From the NCBI RefSeq assembly GCF_036408855.1, contig NZ_JAZGJQ010000001.1:372001-436000 (forward strand): a stretch of 64,000 nt of DNA, written 5' to 3'. A program made the position numbers and the translations under genes. The notes under the pieces were generated by a model, which had not been told where the DNA came from, searched no databases, and worked only from the letters and a program-made list of their open reading frames with translations. Positions 1-8,425 of the stretch are shown in pieces. The stretch comes from Olsenella_K absiana. Its GTDB lineage: Bacteria; Actinomycetota; Coriobacteriia; Coriobacteriales; Atopobiaceae. Position 1 is the first letter of the stretch. Every line of letters begins with the position of its first letter.

Positions 1-16
1 ACGGGAAGGCCCCCAC

Positions 17-1663
17 ATGACAAAGCACATCTTCGTAACCGGTGGCGTCGTATCCTCCCTCGGGAAGGGCATCACGGCAGCCTCGCTCGGCCGCCTGCTC
101 AAGGCCCGCGGCTATAAGGTCATGATGCAGAAGGCCGACCCCTACCTCAACGTGGACCCGGGCACCATGAGCCCCTTCCAGCACGGCGAGGTCTTCGTGA
201 CCGAGGACGGCAAGGAGACCGACCTCGACCTCGGCCACTACGAGCGCTTCATCGACGAGAACCTCACGCGCGCCTCCAACTTCACCACTGGCCTGATCTA
301 CCAGTCCCTCATCTCCCGCGAGCGCGCCGGGGACTTCCTGGGCGGCACCGTCCAGGTGATCCCGCACGTCACCAACGAGATCAAGGGCCGCTTCCTGCGC
401 ATCGAGGAGCAGACCCAGGCCGACGTCGTGATCACCGAGCTCGGCGGCACCATCGGCGACATCGAGGGCCAGTCCTTCGTCGAGGCCATCCGCCAGTTCC
501 GCAAGGAGAAGGGCGCCGGCAACACCCTCGTCATCCACGTGAGCCTCGTCCCCTACATCGCGGCCGCGCACGAGGTCAAGACCAAGCCGACGCAGCACTC
601 CGTCAAGGAGCTGCGCTCCATGGGCATCCAGCCCGACTTCATCGTCTGCCGCTCCGACCACGAGGTCGACGCCTCGATCAGGGCCAAGATCGCCCACTTC
701 TGCGACGTGGACGAGGGCTGCGTCTTCGAGAACTCCGACTGCCCCTCCATCTACGACGTCCCGCAGCACCTCGCCTCCCAGGGCTTCGACGTCAAGGTCT
801 GCGAGAAGCTCGGCCTCGATCCCAGGACGAGCGACATGAGCGAGTGGGACGCCTTCACCGACCGCATGCACAGCTCCAACAAGCGCACCGACGTCACGGA
901 GATCAAGGTCGTCGGCAAGTACACGCAGCTGCCCGACGCCTACCTCTCCGTCATCGAGGCGCTGCACCACTCGGGCGTCTACTACGGCCGTCACGTCAAC
1001 ATCACCCTCGTCGACGGCGAGGAGCTCACCGAGTCCAACGTCGACGAGGCCCTCGCGGGTGCCGACGGCATCCTCGTCCCCGGCGGCTTCGGCAGTCGCG
1101 GCGTCGAGGGCAAGATTCTCGCCGCTCACAAGGCGCGCGTCGAGAAGGTTCCCTACCTCGGCGTCTGCCTCGGCCTGCAGGTGGCTGTCAGCGAGTTCGC
1201 CCGCAACGTCGCCGGCATGCCGGGCGCCAACTCCACCGAGTTCGCGCCCGACTGCGAGTACCCCGTCATCGACCTCATGCCCGACCAGAAGGACATCGAT
1301 GACAAGGGCGGCACCATGCGCCTCGGCGCCTACCCCTGCAAGGTCGTGGGCGAGCTGTCGCGCGAGGCTTACGGCGCCGACCTCGTCTACGAGCGCCACC
1401 GCCACCGCTACGAGGTGAACAACGCCTTCCGCAAGCAGCTCCAGGACGCCGGCCTCGTGATCTCGGGCCTCTCTCCCGACGACCGCCTGGTCGAGATGGT
1501 CGAGCTGCCCGAGGACGTGCACCCCTGGTTCGTCGCGTCCCAGGCCCACCCCGAGTTTAAGAGCCGCCCGACCAAGCCCGCGCCGCTGTTCCGCGAGTTC
1601 GTGCGCGCCTCGATCGCCAGGCACGAGGGCTGCGACCGCCACCAGGTCGTGCCCGAGGACTAG
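17..1663 (+). CDS. pyrG: CTP synthase
   Basis: Converts UTP to CTP using ATP and glutamine, the last step of de novo pyrimidine nucleotide synthesis in the cytosol. The 548-aa product has the usual family length. It opens with the synthetase signature (TKHIFVTGGVVSSLGKG, P-loop-like) and ends in a class I glutamine amidotransferase domain with the nucleophile in GVCLGLQ (about C384) and the His-Glu pair in QAHPEFKSRP near residue 510. The ATG lies 8 bases after a GGGAAGG ribosome site. xerD starts 4 bases after the stop, so the two are probably co-transcribed. A start before the window edge is not needed. Very confident. Confidence 0.97.
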   Translation: MTKHIFVTGGVVSSLGKGITAASLGRLLKARGYKVMMQKADPYLNVDPGTMSPFQHGEVFVTEDGKETDLDLGHYERFIDENLTRASNFTTGLIYQSLISRERAGDFLGGTVQVIPHVTNEIKGRFLRIEEQTQADVVITELGGTIGDIEGQSFVEAIRQFRKEKGAGNTLVIHVSLVPYIAAAHEVKTKPTQHSVKELRSMGIQPDFIVCRSDHEVDASIRAKIAHFCDVDEGCVFENSDCPSIYDVPQHLASQGFDVKVCEKLGLDPRTSDMSEWDAFTDRMHSSNKRTDVTEIKVVGKYTQLPDAYLSVIEALHHSGVYYGRHVNITLVDGEELTESNVDEALAGADGILVPGGFGSRGVEGKILAAHKARVEKVPYLGVCLGLQVAVSEFARNVAGMPGANSTEFAPDCEYPVIDLMPDQKDIDDKGGTMRLGAYPCKVVGELSREAYGADLVYERHRHRYEVNNAFRKQLQDAGLVISGLSPDDRLVEMVELPEDVHPWFVASQAHPEFKSRPTKPAPLFREFVRASIARHEGCDRHQVVPED

Positions 1664-1667
1664 CGCC

Positions 1668-2564
1668 TTGGACCTCGAGGCCGCGCTGGGGGAGTTCCTC
1701 TCCTACCTCGCGGTCGAGAGGGGCGCCTCCGCGAACACCGTCGAGGCGTACGGGAGGGACCTCAGGAGATACGTTGCCTACCTCGCCGGGCGCGGTGTGA
1801 CCGCGCCCGGCGAGGTGTCTCGCGCCGACGTCGAGGACTACCTCGCCGAGCTCTCCTCCCTGGGGCTCGCTCCCGCCTCCCTCGAGCGTGCCCTCTCCTC
1901 GGCCAAGAGCTTCCACCGCTTCATGGTGGCCGAGCAGATCGCGCCCTCGCAGCCCACTGCCGACGTCCCGCTCCCCAAGAAGCCGCGCCGCCTGCCCGAC
2001 GTCCTCACGATCGACCAGGCGGCGCGCCTGCTCGACCAGCCCTTCCCGCCCACGCCCGCCGGCGCGCGCGACCGCGCGATCCTGGAGGTCCTCTACGGCT
2101 GCGGGCTGCGCGCCTCCGAGCTCTGCGCGCTCGACGTCTCCAGCCTGCTTCCCGAGGAGGGGCTCGTGCGCGTGTGGGGGAAGGGGGGAAAGGAGCGGGT
2201 CGTGCCGCTCCTGGGCACGGCGGCCGGCGCCGTCTCGTCCTACCTCGCCTCGGGCAGGCCCTCGCTCGACAGGTCGGGCGCCTGTGCGGCGCTCTTCCTC
2301 AACGTGCGCGGGACGAGGATCTCGCGCCAGTCCGTGCACGCGATCTGCGAGCGCTACGGCAGGCTGGCGGGGATCGAGGGGCTCCATCCCCACACCCTGC
2401 GCCACAGCTTCGCGACCCACCTGGTCGAGGGTGGGGCGGACCTGAGGGTCGTCCAGGAGCTCCTCGGGCACTCGAGCATCCAGACGACCCAGATCTACTC
2501 GCACGTGGACAGGACCCACGTGCGCTGGGACTACCTCACCGCGCACCCGCGCGCCAGGGGCTAG
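1668..2564 (+). CDS. xerD: Tyrosine recombinase XerD-like
   Basis: Site-specific recombinase of the XerC/XerD type, which resolves chromosome dimers at dif during division. The 298-aa protein has the N-terminal SAM-like core-binding domain (about 1-90) and the catalytic domain with the R-H-R-H-Y set: Arg in YGCGLRASEL, HTLRHSFATHL, LGHSSIQTTQIYSH with the Tyr nucleophile. Start is TTG, 4 bases after pyrG, and is the only start that keeps the whole N-terminal domain. There is no linked integron, phage or plasmid module, which supports a housekeeping role. XerC versus XerD cannot be separated by eye; single-Xer genomes are common. Confidence 0.9.
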   Translation: MDLEAALGEFLSYLAVERGASANTVEAYGRDLRRYVAYLAGRGVTAPGEVSRADVEDYLAELSSLGLAPASLERALSSAKSFHRFMVAEQIAPSQPTADVPLPKKPRRLPDVLTIDQAARLLDQPFPPTPAGARDRAILEVLYGCGLRASELCALDVSSLLPEEGLVRVWGKGGKERVVPLLGTAAGAVSSYLASGRPSLDRSGACAALFLNVRGTRISRQSVHAICERYGRLAGIEGLHPHTLRHSFATHLVEGGADLRVVQELLGHSSIQTTQIYSHVDRTHVRWDYLTAHPRARG

Positions 2565-2600
2565 GCCGCGCCTGCGCCGGGCGCCCCGCGCCACCGGACC

Positions 2601-2660
2601 CCCCGTGGTGGGACGGCCTCCCACCTTCCGGACGCCCCCGTGGTGGGACGGCCTCCCACC
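2601..2660. repeat. Tandem 25-bp hairpin repeat
   Basis: Two identical 25-bp units at 2601-2625 and 2636-2660, period 35 bp. Each contains a perfect 7-bp stem with a 5-base loop (GGTGGGA-CGGCC-TCCCACC). They begin 36 bases after the xerD stop and could slow or end transcription from pyrG-xerD, although no T-tract follows. Confidence 0.7.
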
Positions 2661-2783
2661 CGGGCGCCCCGCCCCCAGGCCCCGCGCCGCCCCGAACCTC
2701 CGGCTCTGTTCGATGCATGTTCGAAGGGGCTTGTCCCACCCTGGCGGCTTTCGTGCGCGCCCCTTGCGCGAGGTTCTTCTCGC

Positions 2784-2812
2784 ACTAGAAAACCGCAGGT
2801 AAACGCTATAAT
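2784..2812 (+). promoter_or_regulatory. Candidate dcw promoter (-10 TATAAT)
   Basis: A perfect TATAAT at 2807-2812 lies in a short AT-richer island within very GC-rich DNA. The -35 region (about 2784-2789, ACTAGA) is poor. If used, the mraZ leader would be about 275 bases long. Confidence 0.4.
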
Positions 2813-3004
2813 TTTGTCAAACGCGCAGGTGAGGGCCCCACACAGTTCCCCCTCCGTGTCGACATAGCGCCTCCACAATTCGTTCTGGTCCCGCCTTTCG
2901 GGCCACCTGTGCTCTTGTGCTTCCCGCAGCGCCGTCGACCCCACATCTGGTAGGGGCGAAGCCTGCCCTCGTTCGGTCCCGGGACCCTTCGCCCCACCCC
3001 TTCG

Positions 3005-3029
3005 GGGGGCTAAGTGGAGGAGGGTGGGG
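3005..3029 (+). promoter_or_regulatory. Possible MraZ operator repeats
   Basis: GGGGG (3005), TGGAG (3015) and TGGGG (3025) sit exactly 10 bp apart, and TGGGT occurs in the same register at 3065. MraZ of E. coli binds direct TGGGN repeats separated by 5 bp just upstream of mraZ. The match is partial and the surrounding DNA is G-rich, so this is tentative. Confidence 0.3.
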
Positions 3030-3094
3030 CTAGGTGTTATAGTTCTTCACACGCGCTCACGGGGTGGGTGTTCGGCCACGGGAGGGGGTGTGAG

Positions 3095-3550
3095 ATGTAC
3101 CTGACGGGATCCAAGCAGTACAACTTGGACGCCAAGGCACGCCTTACCCTTCCCGCAGCTTACCGCAAGGAGTTCGGCGAGCAGGTCTGCCTCATCCCCC
3201 TCAAGAGCTCGCTCTACGGGTTCACCCCCGAGGGCTTCAGGGACTGGGTCGACAGCTTCTTCGAGCAGGACGGCGGTCACTTCAACCCCCGGAGCCGCGA
3301 CGACGTCCGGCTCAGGCTCCTCCTGACGGGCAGCGCCGTCACCGTGGACATCGACTCCGCGGGGCGCATAGCCCTGGGGAAGCTTGACGCCGCGGACCCC
3401 GCGGCGCGCAAGCGCCTGGGGTTGGAGAGGGACGTCACGGTGGTGGGCGCGCAGGACCACTTCGAGGTCTGGAACACCGACAGCTGGAACGCGCTGCACG
3501 CCGGCGGGTTCGAGGAGATCGACAGCCTCATGTTTGGCGACGGGGACTAG
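3095..3550 (+). CDS. mraZ: Transcriptional regulator MraZ
   Basis: First gene of the division and cell-wall cluster; MraZ is a ring-forming AbrB-fold DNA-binding protein that regulates its own operon. The chosen ATG gives 151 aa, the normal family length, and follows GGGAGGGGG at 3080-3088. An in-frame start at 3014 would add 27 residues unlike the family. The first SpoVT/AbrB half (YLTGSKQYNLDAKARLTLPA) and the second half (VDIDSAGRIALG) are both present. rsmH follows after 11 bases. Confident. Confidence 0.93.
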   Translation: MYLTGSKQYNLDAKARLTLPAAYRKEFGEQVCLIPLKSSLYGFTPEGFRDWVDSFFEQDGGHFNPRSRDDVRLRLLLTGSAVTVDIDSAGRIALGKLDAADPAARKRLGLERDVTVVGAQDHFEVWNTDSWNALHAGGFEEIDSLMFGDGD

Positions 3551-3561
3551 GGGGCCCGGGG

Positions 3562-4527
3562 TTGGACGCTGAGTTCAAGCACATACCGGTCATGCTCGGG
3601 CAAGTCCTCGCACAGCTGGACCCCAGGCCGGGGGAGGTCGTCTGCGACTGCACGCTCGGAGGGGCCGGCCACTCGGTCGAGCTCGCCCGCCGCGTCGCGC
3701 CAACGGGGCTCTCCATCGGCATCGACCAGGACGAGCGCGCCCTCGCCGCCGCGACGGAGCGCTTCGCGCGCGAGGTCCCCGGCGCGCGCCACGCCTTCCT
3801 CGAGGGCAACTTCGGCGACCTCGACGACCTTCTCGTCCAGGCGGAGGTGCCCGGCGTCGACTGCTTCCTCTTCGACCTCGGCGTCTCCTCGCCGCAGCTC
3901 GACGTGGCCGAGAGGGGCTTCTCCTACAACGAGGACGCCCCCCTGGACATGCGCATGGACCCCGAGCACAACCCGCTCTCGGCCGCCGAGGTGGTCAACA
4001 CCTACGACGAGGCCGAGCTCGCGCGCGTGTTGCGCCTGTACGGCGACGAGTCCCACGCCAGGGCCATCGCCCGCCAGGTCGTCCGCACCCGCGAGCGCGC
4101 GCCGATCCGGACGACCCTCGAGCTCGTCGACGTCGTCAAGCGCGCGATCCCCGCGCGCGACCGGCGCCACGGGGGACACCCCGCGCGCAAGACCTTCCAG
4201 GCCCTGCGCATCGAGGTCAACCACGAGCTCGACTCCCTCGACCGCGGCCTCAGGGCCGCCGTGCGCTGGGCCAACCCCGGCGGGCGCATCTGCGTCATCT
4301 CCTACCACTCCCTCGAGGACCGCATCGTGAAGCACGTCTTCGGCGAGCTGTCCCAGGGCTGCACCTGCCCACCCGACCTCCCCGTGTGCGTCTGCGGACA
4401 CGTCCCGATCGTCGAGGTGAGGACCAGGCGGCCCCTCACCGCCGACGAGGCGGAGGTGGCCTCGAACCCGCGCGCGAGGAGCGCCCTCGTCCGCGTGGCG
4501 GTCAAGCTCGACGTCGCGCAGCCATAG
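3562..4527 (+). CDS. rsmH: 16S rRNA (cytosine1402-N4)-methyltransferase
   Basis: SAM-dependent methyltransferase that adds N4-methyl to C1402 in the 16S decoding centre; formerly MraW. The 321-aa protein starts LDAEFKHIPVMLGQ from a TTG 11 bases after mraZ. Family motifs are HIPVMLGQVL, the SAM site CDCTLGGAGHS, and the C-terminal SYHSLEDRIVKHVF. A Cys cluster near residues 260-280 (CTCPPDLPVCVCG) is usual for Gram-positive RsmH. Its place between mraZ and ftsL is standard. Confidence 0.95.
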   Translation: MDAEFKHIPVMLGQVLAQLDPRPGEVVCDCTLGGAGHSVELARRVAPTGLSIGIDQDERALAAATERFAREVPGARHAFLEGNFGDLDDLLVQAEVPGVDCFLFDLGVSSPQLDVAERGFSYNEDAPLDMRMDPEHNPLSAAEVVNTYDEAELARVLRLYGDESHARAIARQVVRTRERAPIRTTLELVDVVKRAIPARDRRHGGHPARKTFQALRIEVNHELDSLDRGLRAAVRWANPGGRICVISYHSLEDRIVKHVFGELSQGCTCPPDLPVCVCGHVPIVEVRTRRPLTADEAEVASNPRARSALVRVAVKLDVAQP

Positions 4528-4560
4528 GCACCAACGGCCTCGGCCGAGTGCACGACAAAC

Positions 4561-4645
4561 GAAGCCTCAAGGCACCATCACGCACCACGTAGGACCACCA
4601 CGCAGCTCAAACGCACCACCATCGCAGCACCGCATCGAAGCATCC
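4561..4645 (+). promoter_or_regulatory. C/A-rich leader of ftsL
   Basis: A G- and T-poor stretch with repeated ACGCACCAC/GCACC words ahead of ftsL. It includes a 19-mer, CAAACGCACCACCATCGCA (4608-4626), found identically before ftsZ at 16837-16855. The core ACGCACCACC also appears before sepF. Likely an unstructured 5' leader or a set of protein-binding repeats; the function is unknown. Confidence 0.55.
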
Positions 4646-4661
4646 AGGGGGACGGGCAGGC

Positions 4662-5078
4662 ATGTTGAACCAGGCACAAGAGGCATACGATCTCACGGGC
4701 GGCGCCTTCGCCACGGGCGCGGCGCCGGACCGCGCTGACCGGCGCCGCCGGGCCCCCCTCGTTGTCGTCGAGGGCGGCCACCTCGACGCCGACGCCCGCA
4801 GGGGCGTCGCCCCCGAGTTCTGGCGGCGCGTCAGGCTCGTCGTCTGCGCCATCATGGTCGTCTTCGCGGTGGGCTGCGTGCGCGTGGCCCTCACCGTGGG
4901 CACGGTCAACCTCATGCAGGGCAACGCAGCCCTCGAGAAGTCGATCGGCGAGGCCGAGGCCACCAACACGGACCTCCAGGTCGAGCGGTCGCTCCTCTCC
5001 AGCAAGGACCGCATCAGGAGAATCGCCACGCAGAACCTCGGCATGGTCTACTCCACGGAGGACGAGGCGCTGTCCTAG
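4662..5078 (+). CDS. ftsL: Cell division protein FtsL-like
   Basis: Small bitopic division protein that scaffolds FtsQ/DivIB and FtsI. The 138-aa product has a charged cytosolic N-terminus (about 1-60), one membrane span (about 63-85, LVVCAIMVVFAVGCVRVAL) and an extracytoplasmic coiled-coil part (NAALEKSIGEAEATNTDLQ...). The end, RIRRIATQNLGMVY, is the typical FtsL/DivIC tail. Identity rests on topology, size and position between rsmH and ftsI, because FtsL sequences diverge strongly. Confidence 0.85.
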   Translation: MLNQAQEAYDLTGGAFATGAAPDRADRRRRAPLVVVEGGHLDADARRGVAPEFWRRVRLVVCAIMVVFAVGCVRVALTVGTVNLMQGNAALEKSIGEAEATNTDLQVERSLLSSKDRIRRIATQNLGMVYSTEDEALS

Positions 5079-5196
5079 GCGGTCCGCCCCAGGGGCGCAG
5101 GCGGAGGCCTGCCCGACACCGGTCCCCGGTAATGTTGTTGCTACGCAGGCGACGCTGCGGGGGCCGCCTGTCGCCGCGAGAGGGTAAGCTTGAGCC

Positions 5197-6963
5197 GTGA
5201 GCAGAGACGAGAGACATACGCGTGGGGGGCGCAGGCGGCCTCGCGGGGGCGAGGGCGCCGGGAGCGCGCACGGCCCGAGGGGCCCCTTCGGCTTCGGCCC
5301 CGGCGCGCACGGCCTGCCCTGGGTCTTCGGCGTCCTGATGGCGCTCTTCGCCGTCGTGGTCGCGCGCCTGTTCTACCTGCAGGTCGTGGACGGCCCCGCC
5401 CTCGCCGAGCAGGCTGAGGCGAGGCGCACCAACTCGCAGGTCATCGAGGCCCGGCGCGGCACCATCTACGACAGGAACGGCAACGTCCTCGCCACGAGCG
5501 TCGGCTGCTACGACGTCTACTGCAACCCCAAGGAGGTCAACTACCCGGCCGCCGAGGCCCTCATCCTCCAGGAGGCGTTCTCCGGCGAGGCGTCCACCTA
5601 CAAGGAGCAGCTGAGCGAGGACTCCACCTTCGTCTACCTCGTCCGCAAGGCGGACAAGGACAAGGCCGAGCAGGTGAGGCAGGAGCTGGCCGACAAGGGC
5701 TACACGGGCGTCTACTTCCTCGAGCAGACCAAGCGCGTCTACCCCTACGGCTCGGTCGCCGGCCAGATCATCGGCATGGTCGACGTCGACAACAACGGTC
5801 TCACCGGCCTCGAGCTCCAGTACGACGACGTCCTCGGCGGCACGGACGGCGAGATGATCATGGAGACGGGCGCCACGGGCACCCCGATCGCCGGAGGGGT
5901 CTCTAAGACCGTCGAGCCGAAGGACGGCCAGGACGTCGTCCTCGCGCTCGACGTGGACATCCAGCGCAAGGTCGAGGAGGAGATGGTCGCCGGCGTCAAG
6001 ACCTACGAGGCGCAGTCCGGCCTCTGCATGGTCACCGACCCCGCGACGGGCGGCATCCTGGCGGCCTGCTCGACGCCCCTCGCCGACCTCTCCAACCCCT
6101 CGACCGTCACGAACGAGGGGCTCGGCCTCAAGCTCGTGACCAGCGCCTACGAGCCGGGCTCCATCGTGAAGGTCTTCACGATGGCGACGGGCATCGAGGC
6201 CGGCCTGTTCGACACCGACACCGTCTACCAGATCCCGGCCTCCATCCTGGTAGGCTCCGACACCGTGCGCGACGACGACGGGCGCTCCTCCACCATGGCC
6301 ATGTCCCCGCGCGAGATCTTGCGGCGCTCCTCCAACGTCGGCGCCTCCATGCTCGCGCAGCAGGTCATCGGGGCAGAGCGCTTCTCGGAGGGGCTCGCGA
6401 GGTTCCAGCTCGGTACCAGGACCGGGATCGACTACCCGGGCGAGGCCGCCGGCTCGGTGCGCTCGCTCGACGAGTACGAGCCCTACTCCCTGGGATCGAT
6501 GGCCTTCGGCCAGGGCCTCGCCGTGCCCATGGTGCAGATCGTGAAGGCCATGGGGTCGATCCCCGAGGGCGGCCGCCTCGAGACCCCGCACTTCGCGACC
6601 AAGGTCGGCGGGGAGGACCTCGACTGGCCGAGCCCCGGCCAATCGATCTCGGAGGAGACGGCGTCGAAGATGACGGACATGCTGAAGGACGTGTTCTCCA
6701 AGGGCACGGCGTACGCGGGCCGCGTCGAGGGCTACGAGATCGCCGGCAAGACCGGCACGGGCGAGCAGGCCGACGAGAACGGCTACATAGCCGGCAAGTA
6801 CCTCTCCTCGCTCGTGGGCTACGCCCCCGCCGACGACGCGAAGGTCCTCGTCTACGTGGGCCTCTACGAGACGCCCTATCTGGCCTCGGGGTCTGCCGCC
6901 CCGGTCTTCTCGAGTATCATGGGTGAGGCCCTGCAGGACCTGGACGTGAAGCCCAGCTCCTAG
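5197..6963 (+). CDS. ftsI: Peptidoglycan transpeptidase FtsI (PBP)
   Basis: Septal class B penicillin-binding protein that crosslinks peptidoglycan at the division site. It has 588 aa: a Gly/Arg-rich cytosolic tail, a membrane anchor near residues 45-68 (WVFGVLMALFAVVVARLFYL), a PBP dimerisation domain (about 85-260) and the transpeptidase domain with SIVK (S322, K325), SSN (378-380) and KTG (518-520). No PASTA repeats follow. GTG start; AGAGGG lies 11 bases upstream. It sits between ftsL and murF as expected. Confidence 0.95.
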   Translation: MSRDERHTRGGRRRPRGGEGAGSAHGPRGPFGFGPGAHGLPWVFGVLMALFAVVVARLFYLQVVDGPALAEQAEARRTNSQVIEARRGTIYDRNGNVLATSVGCYDVYCNPKEVNYPAAEALILQEAFSGEASTYKEQLSEDSTFVYLVRKADKDKAEQVRQELADKGYTGVYFLEQTKRVYPYGSVAGQIIGMVDVDNNGLTGLELQYDDVLGGTDGEMIMETGATGTPIAGGVSKTVEPKDGQDVVLALDVDIQRKVEEEMVAGVKTYEAQSGLCMVTDPATGGILAACSTPLADLSNPSTVTNEGLGLKLVTSAYEPGSIVKVFTMATGIEAGLFDTDTVYQIPASILVGSDTVRDDDGRSSTMAMSPREILRRSSNVGASMLAQQVIGAERFSEGLARFQLGTRTGIDYPGEAAGSVRSLDEYEPYSLGSMAFGQGLAVPMVQIVKAMGSIPEGGRLETPHFATKVGGEDLDWPSPGQSISEETASKMTDMLKDVFSKGTAYAGRVEGYEIAGKTGTGEQADENGYIAGKYLSSLVGYAPADDAKVLVYVGLYETPYLASGSAAPVFSSIMGEALQDLDVKPSS

Positions 6964-6985
6964 GGCAGAGAGGTGATGGTTGCAT

Positions 6986-8425
6986 ATGCGTATGTCCGCA
7001 CGGGACGTCTGTCTCGCCACAGGCGCCGCCCTGCTCGAAGGCGACGGCACCGCCGAGGTCACGGGGGTGACCATAGACTCCCGCGAGGTGCGGCCCCACG
7101 CCGCCTTCGTCGCCTTCGCGGGGGAGCGCACGGACGGCAACCGCTACGCGCGCGCGGCGCTCGAGGCCGGGGCCTCCCTCGTCGTGCTCACCGCGGAGCC
7201 GGACCCCGCCGACCTCGAGCTCGCAGGCCGCCTCGGGTCCTGCGTGGCGCGGGCCGCAGACGACGACGGGACGGCGTTCATGCTCGCGCTCGCGGGCGCG
7301 TGGCGCGAGCGCAACCCGCAGTGGCTCGTGGTGGGCGTGACGGGCTCGGTGGGCAAGACGACCACCAAGGAGATGCTCGCCTGCGCCCTCGGCACGAGGT
7401 ATAGGGTGCACGCCACCAAGGGCAACCTCAACAACCTCCTCGGCGTGCCGCTGACGCTGCTCTCGGCGCCCGACGACGCGGAGGTGCTCGTCGTGGAGAT
7501 GGGCATGAACCACGCCGGCGAGCTCACCCGCCTCTCGCACGCCGCCCGCCCCAACGTGGCCGTCGTCACCAACGTGGGCACGAGCCACATCGGGAACCTC
7601 GGCTCGCGCGAGAACATCGCCCGCGCCAAGGCCGAGGTCGTCTCGGGCATGGTGGCGGCCGAGGGGAGGGAGCGCCCCACGCTCGTGCTCTCCGCCGCGG
7701 ACGACTTCACGGACTTCATCGCCGAGCGCTTCTGCGCCCCCGCCGGCGTGGACGTGCTGCGCGTGGGCGCCGCCCCCTCGGCCGACGTCCGCGCGACGGG
7801 GGTCTCCGTCGCGGGCGACGGCTGCGCCGAGGCCGACCTCTCCTTCCCGGACGGCGCGCGGGCGCACGCGCGGCTGCACGTCCCCGGCAGGCACATGGTC
7901 GCCGACCTCCTCGACGCGATGGCCGTCGCGTGGGAGCTCGGCGCGGACGTCTCCCGCGCCGCCGGGGCGGTGGGGGAGATGCGCCCCGCCCACATGCGCC
8001 TGGAGGTCGTCGAGCGGCCGCACCGGCCCCGCGTGATCGACGACTCCTACAACGCGAGCCCGAGCTCCGTCGCCGCGGCCCTCGACGTCCTGTGCTCCAT
8101 GGAGTGCGCGGGGCGCCGCGTCGCCGTCCTCGGCGAGGTGGGCGAGCTCGGCCGGGAGTCGGCGCGCCTGCACGGCTACATCGGCGCCTATGCGGCCGCC
8201 AAGCCGATCGACCTGCTCGTCGTGATCGGCGACGAGGGCGCGGCGCAGGTCGCGGAGGCCGCCCGCACCATGGGCTTCTCGGAGGACGCGCTCGAGTCGT
8301 TCGACTCCGTCGACTCCGCGCTCGCCGTCATCGCGCCCGTCCTCACCGAGGACGACCTCGTGCTCGTCAAGGCGTCGCGCTCCGCGGGGCTCGACCAGTT
8401 TGCCAAGGGGGTATACGACCGATGA
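6986..8425 (+). CDS. murF: UDP-MurNAc-tripeptide--D-Ala-D-Ala ligase
   Basis: Adds D-Ala-D-Ala to the UDP-MurNAc tripeptide, the last cytosolic step of precursor synthesis. The product has 479 aa from the ATG at 6986 (a TTG at 6980 lies too close to the AGGTGAT ribosome site). The Mur ligase P-loop is VTGSVGKTTTKEM (about 110-122), followed by GNLNNLLGVPLTLL, typical of MurF. The C-terminal domain begins near HMRLEVVERPHRPRVIDDSYNAS. Its stop overlaps the mraY start (ATGA), showing translational coupling. Confidence 0.95.
   Translation: MRMSARDVCLATGAALLEGDGTAEVTGVTIDSREVRPHAAFVAFAGERTDGNRYARAALEAGASLVVLTAEPDPADLELAGRLGSCVARAADDDGTAFMLALAGAWRERNPQWLVVGVTGSVGKTTTKEMLACALGTRYRVHATKGNLNNLLGVPLTLLSAPDDAEVLVVEMGMNHAGELTRLSHAARPNVAVVTNVGTSHIGNLGSRENIARAKAEVVSGMVAAEGRERPTLVLSAADDFTDFIAERFCAPAGVDVLRVGAAPSADVRATGVSVAGDGCAEADLSFPDGARAHARLHVPGRHMVADLLDAMAVAWELGADVSRAAGAVGEMRPAHMRLEVVERPHRPRVIDDSYNASPSSVAAALDVLCSMECAGRRVAVLGEVGELGRESARLHGYIGAYAAAKPIDLLVVIGDEGAAQVAEAARTMGFSEDALESFDSVDSALAVIAPVLTEDDLVLVKASRSAGLDQFAKGVYDR

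Larger units (their letters stand above)
2565..3094. other. Non-coding stretch xerD-mraZ
   Basis: A 530-base gap before the division cluster. It holds two copies of a 25-bp hairpin repeat (2601-2660), a clear TATAAT (2807-2812), a 200-base GC-rich segment full of hairpins including the 12-bp palindrome GGTCCCGGGACC (about 2978-2989) and a CCCC-TTCG-GGGG hairpin near 2999-3010, and 10-bp spaced TGGNG motifs (3005-3029). Open frames here lack coding character. The segment 2813-3010 may be a long mraZ leader or a separate RNA on either strand; I could not match it to a known RNA. Confidence 0.6.

Noticed and set aside
2870..2945. SRP RNA on the minus strand upstream of mraZ
   Set aside because: A GGCCCGAAAGGC-like loop hints at domain IV, but the invariant AGGTC/GCAGC parts do not match.
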